18,835 nt of DNA, from the NCBI GenBank assembly GCA_910585135.1, contig CAJUEB010000019.1:1-18835 (forward strand), read 5' to 3'. The DNA comes from an uncultured Eubacteriales bacterium. Lineage in GTDB: Bacteria > Bacillota > Clostridia > Peptostreptococcales > Anaerovoracaceae. The translations under genes were made by a program, and so were the position numbers. Shown here in pieces: positions 14,371 to 18,835 of this stretch (positions within the stretch are counted from its first letter, which is position 1; each line of letters begins with the position of its first letter). The notes under the pieces were generated by a model, which saw nothing but the letters and a program-made list of their open reading frames with translations, ran no database searches and was not told the origin of the DNA.

Positions 14371-15240
14371 ATGAAGAAGCTGGTTGCATTGGTAATGACG
14401 CTAACGTGCGCGTTTTGCTTCAGTGCGTGCGGAAATAAAGCAGCGCAGGAAAAACTGGATGTGAGCCTTGCGGATGTAAGAAATGCCAACAGGCTCGAAA
14501 CGCTGATAGAAAAGCACGATAGTGTTTTTACAAAAGAGGAAAATGTGAATATCAACGGGGATGTTTACAATACCGTATTTTGGAATTTCAGGATGGATGA
14601 CGGGCAAATGGTTTTAGATACAAAAGCGGTCGTTTTTGAAGAAAGCGCAGTCATGAATGCCCGTGACGGCATATTTTATGACCTGAATGGGGAAGAAATG
14701 GCTGTAACCATCGTTCCGAAGGCGGAATATAAAAAGCGTATCATGGATATGCTGCCGTTTCTCCCTTCTGACGGGGAGAAACTCGTATCCGTGCAAGCGA
14801 CGGATGACGACGATGAAATCCTCATAGAGACGGAATTCGAACATCCGCAAAAAGGCGCTTCAATGGGCGGGTCTTATTATGTGGATGCGGATAGCCTGCA
14901 AATCAAGCGGGTGCAGATTGCTGCTTACGATGAAAAGGGGTTTAAATCTAACATACGGGCGCTGACAGTTACTTGTGGCAGTCGTGAAGAGCCGGACGAA
15001 AGTGCGTTAGAAGCGATCACGGATGCAAAGAAGGAAGAACTGTGCAGCGTGACAGTTGTATTGAACCCAGGCAGCGATAGCGAAGAGACGCATTCGCTTT
15101 CCGTGGCCAAGGGATGCAGGATTGTCATATCGGGCAGGGAGGATTACAGCTTGTACCGCGATGAAGCTTGCCAGATACAGCTTCCATCCGTGGACACGAT
15201 GAGCGACAGCGTTACGATCTACGCAAAGCCGTTTTCGTAA
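14371..15240 (+). CDS. Predicted lipoprotein of unknown function
   Basis: This 289-residue protein begins MKKLVALVMTLTCAFCFSAC, a type II signal peptide with a lipobox (FSA-C) that puts the lipidated cysteine at residue 20, so it is expected on the outer face of the cytoplasmic membrane. The mature part is acidic and beta-rich in appearance (for example VYNTVFWNFRMDDGQMVLDT and SYYVDADSLQIKRVQIAAYD), which recalls LolA/LppX-like or similar beta-sandwich lipoproteins, but no family was recognised. The last 60 residues, from SVTVVLNPGS to SVTIYAKPF, have the spacing of an InlB B-repeat/Flg_new-type module; this is only a pattern resemblance. The start is supported by AGGAGG four bases upstream. 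No convincing terminator follows; the permease gene begins 239 bases later. Confidence 0.75.
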   Translation: MKKLVALVMTLTCAFCFSACGNKAAQEKLDVSLADVRNANRLETLIEKHDSVFTKEENVNINGDVYNTVFWNFRMDDGQMVLDTKAVVFEESAVMNARDGIFYDLNGEEMAVTIVPKAEYKKRIMDMLPFLPSDGEKLVSVQATDDDDEILIETEFEHPQKGASMGGSYYVDADSLQIKRVQIAAYDEKGFKSNIRALTVTCGSREEPDESALEAITDAKKEELCSVTVVLNPGSDSEETHSLSVAKGCRIVISGREDYSLYRDEACQIQLPSVDTMSDSVTIYAKPFS

Positions 15241-15331
15241 GGCAGGTGGGGCGGCCATCTTGCGCTAGACTCTTTGCCTTTTTGGGAGTGGGGCGGCATC
15301 CTGTGCTGGGCGCTTATGGAGGCGCGCTGAC

Positions 15332-15428
15332 GCTTTGCGCTCTGCACGGATAAGATAGCGGCGGGATGATGCTTTGCGCTTTGCACGAAGCTGCCACGTT
15401 GCTCTGACTGCGCTTTGCACGAAGCTGC
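15332..15428. repeat. Three degenerate copies of a 19-20 base direct repeat
   Basis: TGCGCTTTGCACGAAGCTGC occurs exactly twice, at 15375-15394 and 15409-15428. A third, diverged copy (GCTTTGCGCTCTGCACGGA) lies at 15332-15350 and matches 15371-15389 at 17 of 19 positions. Copies are 34-39 bases apart, directly upstream of the permease gene. The spacing is irregular and too short for a CRISPR array; iterated regulator sites or a decayed repeat fit better. Confidence 0.7.
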
Positions 15429-15479
15429 GCCAGCCCGGTGAAATAATATTTTGAAATAGTATTTTTGGAGAAATGAGAA

Positions 15480-16850
15480 ATGGAAAATACATTACACAAG
15501 CGGTATGGTCTTGTTACGGCTATCGCAATGGTTGTAGGTATCGTAATTGGAAGCGGAGTCTTTTTCAAGGCGGAAAAAATCCTCAATAGTACCGGCGGGA
15601 ATATGTTGATCGGTATTTCTGCGTGGATCATCGGCGGCTGCGTCATGGTTGTGTGCGCGTATACCTTCGCTACGATGGCTGCAAAGTATGAAAAGGTCAA
15701 CGGCATCGTCGACTATGCGGAGGCCATGGTCGGTGAAAAGTACGCATATTATTTAGGATGGTTTATGGCGGTGATTTATTATCCAGCGATGACGTCCGTA
15801 CTGGCATGGCTGTCGGCGCGGTATTTTTGCGTGTTGGTTGGCTGGGATATTACGGGTGGCTCCTGCATGGTCATTGCAGGGTTTTGTTTAGTGGGGAGCT
15901 ATGCCGTTAATGTGATGTCGCCGGTGCTGGCTGGAAAATTTCAGGTATCGGCTACGGTCATTAAGCTGATTCCGTTGTTTTGCATGGCCGTGATCGGAAC
16001 GATCAAAGGTCTTGCCAGCGGCCTGATGCTGGAAAATTTCACGCAGGTGGCCATTCCCGCCGAAGAGCTGGGCGGTACGGGAACAGTGCTTTTTACAGCC
16101 GTATGCGCGACGGTCTTTGCTTATGAAGGATGGATCATCGCCACGACGATCAATTCTGAGCTGAAGGATGCGAGAAAGACGCTGCCAAAAGCGTTGGTCA
16201 TCGGCACGCTGATCGTGATGGCGGTTTATGTGCTGTATTATATCGGTCTTGCGGGGGCAGTCGAAAACCAGGTCATGATGGCTGGGGGAGAGGCAGGAGC
16301 GAAAATAGCGTTCACCAATGTGTTTTCCACAATCGGCGGGACGGCACTGTTTGTCTTCATCGTGGTTTCCTGTCTGGGGACGTTAAACGGCTTGATGCTG
16401 GCGAGCGTTCGGGCTTTGTATGCTGTTGCGGTCAGGAATGAAGGCCCGCGTCCTGATGTTTTCAGGCAGGTCGATCCTGTCGTTAATATGCCTTCGAATT
16501 CCGGGGTGATCGGTGTTCTGGCATGCGCTTTCTGGCTCATGTATTTTTACGGTGCAAACTTGACGGATGGCTGGTTCGGTCCGTTTTGCTTCGACAGCTC
16601 AGAGCTGCCGATTGTCACGATCTATGGGTTTTATATTCCGATTTTTTTGATGCTGATGAAACGGGAAACAGAGTGGGGTGCTTTTAAACGCTTTATTATG
16701 CCAGCCCTGTCTGTTGCGGGCTGTGTGATCATAATTATTGCGGCGATCCTGTCTCATAAAATGGATGTATTTTTTTATTTGATTGTGTTTGCGGTCATTT
16801 TGTTGTTTGGGATGCTGGCGGATAAGTCGCGGCGGGGAAAGGAAATTTGA
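15480..16850 (+). CDS. APC-family amino acid permease
   Basis: This 456-residue protein has about 12 predicted membrane spans. The first span carries AMVVGIVIGSGVFFK (GSGVFF at residues 24-29), the substrate-backbone-binding glycine-rich motif of APC-fold amino acid permeases. Other family-like features are the conserved VCATVFAYEGWIIATTINSE region (unwound helix 6) and NGLMLASVRALYAVA in helix 8. The substrate is not predictable; length and motifs fit the LAT/YfnA-type group. GGAG at 15467-15470 sets the start. The stop overlaps the ATG of a possible 14-codon mini-ORF, and the MtnA-like gene follows within 56 bases, so the two are probably cotranscribed, pairing uptake of an amino acid or related compound with the isomerase. 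Direct repeats upstream may carry regulation. Confidence 0.88.
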   Translation: MENTLHKRYGLVTAIAMVVGIVIGSGVFFKAEKILNSTGGNMLIGISAWIIGGCVMVVCAYTFATMAAKYEKVNGIVDYAEAMVGEKYAYYLGWFMAVIYYPAMTSVLAWLSARYFCVLVGWDITGGSCMVIAGFCLVGSYAVNVMSPVLAGKFQVSATVIKLIPLFCMAVIGTIKGLASGLMLENFTQVAIPAEELGGTGTVLFTAVCATVFAYEGWIIATTINSELKDARKTLPKALVIGTLIVMAVYVLYYIGLAGAVENQVMMAGGEAGAKIAFTNVFSTIGGTALFVFIVVSCLGTLNGLMLASVRALYAVAVRNEGPRPDVFRQVDPVVNMPSNSGVIGVLACAFWLMYFYGANLTDGWFGPFCFDSSELPIVTIYGFYIPIFLMLMKRETEWGAFKRFIMPALSVAGCVIIIIAAILSHKMDVFFYLIVFAVILLFGMLADKSRRGKEI

Positions 16851-16894
16851 TGCGTGAAAGGAATGCAATCAGTGACGGAAAATCCGAAGAGTGA
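16850..16894 (+). CDS. Possible 14-residue coupling ORF between permease and isomerase genes
   Basis: The permease stop TGA overlaps an ATG (TGATG at 16848-16852) that opens MRERNAISDGKSEE and ends at TGA 16892-16894, inside the Shine-Dalgarno region of the isomerase gene. AAAGGA at about 16838-16843 would serve it. It could couple translation of the two flanking genes. So short an ORF may equally be chance. Confidence 0.15.
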   Translation: MRERNAISDGKSEE

Positions 16895-16905
16895 AAGGAA
16901 ATGCG

Positions 16906-18171
16906 ATGAAAGAAAATAACGTGATGGAGAACCGTGGCGCGTTGTCTGAAATGGAAACTGTCATTTATGCGGATAATGTGAAGCTTCGGGAAGATGGGCA
17001 GGCGGTCATCATCATTGACCAGAGCCTGATTCCGAATGAAACAAGGTATATCGAGCTGGATACTCCGGAAAAGATGTATGATGCGATTTTTCATTTGCGG
17101 GTTCGCGGCGCTCCTGCGATCGGGATTTGCGCTGCTTACTGTATGGCTGTTTTGGCGGCCGCAGAGGCGGCTCGCATGAAAGATGGTGCGGCGCATTCTG
17201 ATGGATTTGCTGGTGGTTTCGGCGGCGAGGCGAAAGCGTTTGATGCAAAAGCCGGGCATAGTGGTTCTGCGCCCGATCTTGTTGCTGGCTGTAACAGTTC
17301 CTCTGCTGATGGGATATTTTTAGAAACGATGAAACGCTATGGCGATTATCTGAAATCCTCCCGTCCGACGGCAGTTAATCTCGCTTGGGCGGTAGATCGG
17401 GTTTTGGCGGCGGCGCAGGCTGCGATGCGGACAGATCATGCGCATGATGCAGCTTATACATACTGTGCGCATCTGGCAGAGGCGATCAGACAGGAAGCAA
17501 TCAGGATACACCGTGAAGATATCAAGATGTGTAAGGCGATTTCGGAATATGGCTTGACGCTCGTCCAGGATGGGGATGGGATCTTGACGCATTGCAATGC
17601 CGGTCCTCTGGCAACGTCGCGGTACGGGACGGCACTCGGTCCAATTCTTCTTGGAAAAGAGCGGGGCATGAACTTTAAAGTCTTTGCGGATGAGACACGG
17701 CCGCTTTTGCAAGGGGCGCGCCTTACCGCATATGAGCTGCAAAAAGCAGGCGTGGATGTCACTCTGATCTGTGATAATATGGCGTCCATGGTGATGAAAA
17801 ACGGATGGATCAAGGCTTGCTTTGTCGGCTGTGACCGGGTGGCTGCGAACGGCGATACCGCTAATAAAATCGGGACGTCAGGCGTTGCGATCCTGGCCAA
17901 ACATTATGGTATTCCGTTTTATGTGCTTGGACCTGTATCCACGATCGATTTAGATTGCCACAGCGGTGCGGCAATCCCGATCGAGCTTCGCCAGCCGCAG
18001 GAAATCAAGGAAAAATTTTATCAAACGCCGATGGCACTTCCTGAGGTGAAGTGTTATAATCCGGCGTTCGATGTAACAGACCACAGGTTAATTACAGCGA
18101 TCGTCACGGATAAAGGGATTTGCAGGCCGCCGTTTACAGAAAGCCTGCGGCGGGTCAAAACAATTGAATGA
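16906..18171 (+). CDS. mtnA: MtnA-like S-methyl-5-thioribose-1-phosphate isomerase
   Basis: This 421-residue protein shows the MtnA/eIF2B-like signatures: RVRGAPAIG (residues 65-73), SRPTAVNLAW (152-161), ILTHCNAGPLATSRYGTALG with catalytic Cys230, and VGCDRVAANGDTANKIGTSG with catalytic Asp310. The 80-residue Cys-to-Asp spacing equals that of the Bacillus subtilis enzyme (C160/D240). The reaction is ring opening of 5-methylthioribose-1-phosphate to methylthioribulose-1-phosphate in methionine or thiomethyl salvage; related isomerases act on ribose-1,5-bisphosphate or 5-deoxyribose-1-phosphate. It is about 70 residues longer than usual, mainly from a Gly/Ala/Ser-rich insertion at about 92-140 and an N-terminal extension. 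AAAGGA at 16894-16899 sets 16906; GTG 16891 overlaps that site. No other methionine-salvage gene is in the window. It abuts a convergent gene with no gap. Confidence 0.88.
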   Translation: MKENNVMENRGALSEMETVIYADNVKLREDGQAVIIIDQSLIPNETRYIELDTPEKMYDAIFHLRVRGAPAIGICAAYCMAVLAAAEAARMKDGAAHSDGFAGGFGGEAKAFDAKAGHSGSAPDLVAGCNSSSADGIFLETMKRYGDYLKSSRPTAVNLAWAVDRVLAAAQAAMRTDHAHDAAYTYCAHLAEAIRQEAIRIHREDIKMCKAISEYGLTLVQDGDGILTHCNAGPLATSRYGTALGPILLGKERGMNFKVFADETRPLLQGARLTAYELQKAGVDVTLICDNMASMVMKNGWIKACFVGCDRVAANGDTANKIGTSGVAILAKHYGIPFYVLGPVSTIDLDCHSGAAIPIELRQPQEIKEKFYQTPMALPEVKCYNPAFDVTDHRLITAIVTDKGICRPPFTESLRRVKTIE

Positions 18172-18423
18172 TTAAACGCTGGAAGGCTGTGACTGGAAGA
18201 TGATCATGTCTTCTCCGATAATGACGATGTTTCCCCAGGGAAGCTCGCACATATTGTCAAAGTTTTTTTTAAAAAGGCCGGTGCTTTGTAACGACGGGAC
18301 AAGCACCGCTTTTATTTTACCGCTTTTTTTGTCAAATAACATGTCTGCATCCCATAACTGTCCGTGGTTGCTTCCCGTTGAAAGATCAACGATTTCTTTG
18401 TTTCCGATTTCACTTAATCGCAT
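18172..18423 (-). CDS. YlmC/YmxH-family PRC-barrel sporulation protein
   Basis: This 83-residue protein begins MRLSEIGNKEIVDLSTGSN and continues with DADMLFDKKSGKIKAVLVPS and LPWGNIVIIGEDMIIF, the typical pattern of the small single PRC-barrel family YlmC/YmxH of endospore formers. Its cellular job is poorly defined; the family is counted among sporulation-associated genes. AAGGAG lies seven bases before the start on the minus strand. Its stop codon (18172-18174) directly abuts the stop of the MtnA-like gene, with no terminator between them. It is divergent from the TepA-like gene with only 58 bases of AT-rich sequence between. Confidence 0.85.
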   Translation of the reverse strand: MRLSEIGNKEIVDLSTGSNHGQLWDADMLFDKKSGKIKAVLVPSLQSTGLFKKNFDNMCELPWGNIVIIGEDMIIFQSQPSSV

Positions 18424-18481
18424 AACACACTCCTTAAACGCAAATACTATTAATAATATTTATTACACAATGGAGGAGAAT

Positions 18482-18835
18482 ATGAAAATGAAAGAACAGG
18501 AAACCGAGAAAAAGACAGCGGCAGAGGAAGACAGCGCGAAAGATCTGATCAAAGAATTGGGACTTCTTACGACTGGGACAGATTTTGAAAGCGATTTACA
18601 ATATATCAATATTATCGGCAGCGTGGAGGGACACAGCATATTGCCGGCGGATAACAAAGCGACGAAATATGAACACCTGATCCCGCAGCTCATCGCTGTG
18701 GAAGAAAATCCGAAATTGAAGGGTCTTTTGGTGATTCTCAATACAGTGGGAGGCGATGTGGAGGCTGGACTTGCGTTGGCAGAGATGATCGCGACTCTTT
18801 CCAAGCCTACCGTATCGCTCGTATTGGGCGGCGGC
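18482..18835 (+). CDS. tepA: TepA/ClpP-like serine protease (3' end outside window)
   Basis: The first 118 codons are visible and the frame is open to the right edge. After a charged, lysine/glutamate-rich N-terminus of about 25 residues come INIIGSVEGHSILPADNKATKYEHL in spaced form, LKGLLVILNTVGGDVEAGLALAEMI and KPTVSLVLGGG. This is the ClpP-fold core: the oxyanion-region glycines NTVGGDVEAG and the strand leading to the nucleophile-Ser motif, expected just past the edge. The lead resembles TepA (YmfB), a ClpP-like protein encoded near spoIIIE in Bacillus and common in spore formers. GGAGGAG lies about five bases before the start. A second in-frame ATG two codons later is an alternative. The neighbouring YlmC-like gene supports a sporulation-type context. 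Confidence 0.85.
   Translation, partial: MKMKEQETEKKTAAEEDSAKDLIKELGLLTTGTDFESDLQYINIIGSVEGHSILPADNKATKYEHLIPQLIAVEENPKLKGLLVILNTVGGDVEAGLALAEMIATLSKPTVSLVLGGG

Noticed and set aside
15239..15283. Terminator after the lipoprotein gene
   Set aside because: AAGGCA and TGCCTT can pair before a T-run, but the stem is only six bases with a loop of about 30; too weak to call.
15332..15428. Possible CRISPR array
   Set aside because: Only three copies, unequal spacing, one copy diverged, gaps too short for spacers, and no cas gene in the window.

Overview
The window looks like a chromosomal stretch from a low-to-mid GC, endospore-lineage Firmicute, most likely a gut-type anaerobic Clostridia. Evidence is the YlmC/YmxH-type PRC-barrel gene and TepA/ClpP-like gene at the right edge (both sporulation-associated families), a DUF4317 protein (a family I associate with Clostridia), strong AGGAGG-type ribosome binding sites, and a membrane-bound XRE regulator. 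No rRNA, tRNA, CRISPR array, insertion sequence or phage gene was recognised. TGA is used as a normal stop (for example at 12134 and 18171).

Layout. (1) 1-5125 is a mixed accessory segment: the 3' part of a superfamily-I DNA2/NAM7-like helicase cut by the left edge, an XRE repressor with three membrane spans on the minus strand, a DUF4317 protein, and a convergent DUF4143 AAA ATPase. (2) 5571-12134 is a probable catabolic operon: an MFS transporter, a very large cytoplasmic protein containing two PA-plus-M28 peptidase units in tandem, and a YtcJ-type metal-dependent amidohydrolase, closed by a strong terminator. A similar 24-26 base element precedes both the transporter and the peptidase gene. 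An AraC-type regulator at 13012-13959, on the opposite strand, is the obvious candidate regulator. (3) Between operon and regulator sits a two-gene cassette with its own promoter: an unrecognised 97-residue protein followed 3 bases later by a VapD-family ribonuclease gene broken by one in-frame TGA. (4) 14371-18171 holds a lipoprotein, an APC amino-acid permease and an MtnA-like sugar-phosphate isomerase with a low-complexity insertion. (5) The right edge holds the ylmC-like gene (minus) and the start of a tepA-like gene (plus).

How the genes may work together. The transporter, double peptidase and amidohydrolase most simply form an uptake-and-hydrolysis route for a small peptide-like or acylated substrate. 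The substrate cannot be read from sequence. Both M28 units carry a Ser-His pair where ordinary M28 enzymes carry the catalytic Glu-Glu pair, so either the chemistry is altered or the units are not classical aminopeptidases. The APC permease and MtnA-like isomerase may form a second small salvage unit.

The best candidates for something undescribed are the tandem non-canonical PA-M28 protein with its operon and shared control element, and the 97-residue/VapD pair with its TGA codon. All functional statements rest on motif recognition by eye. No alignment or database search was run.
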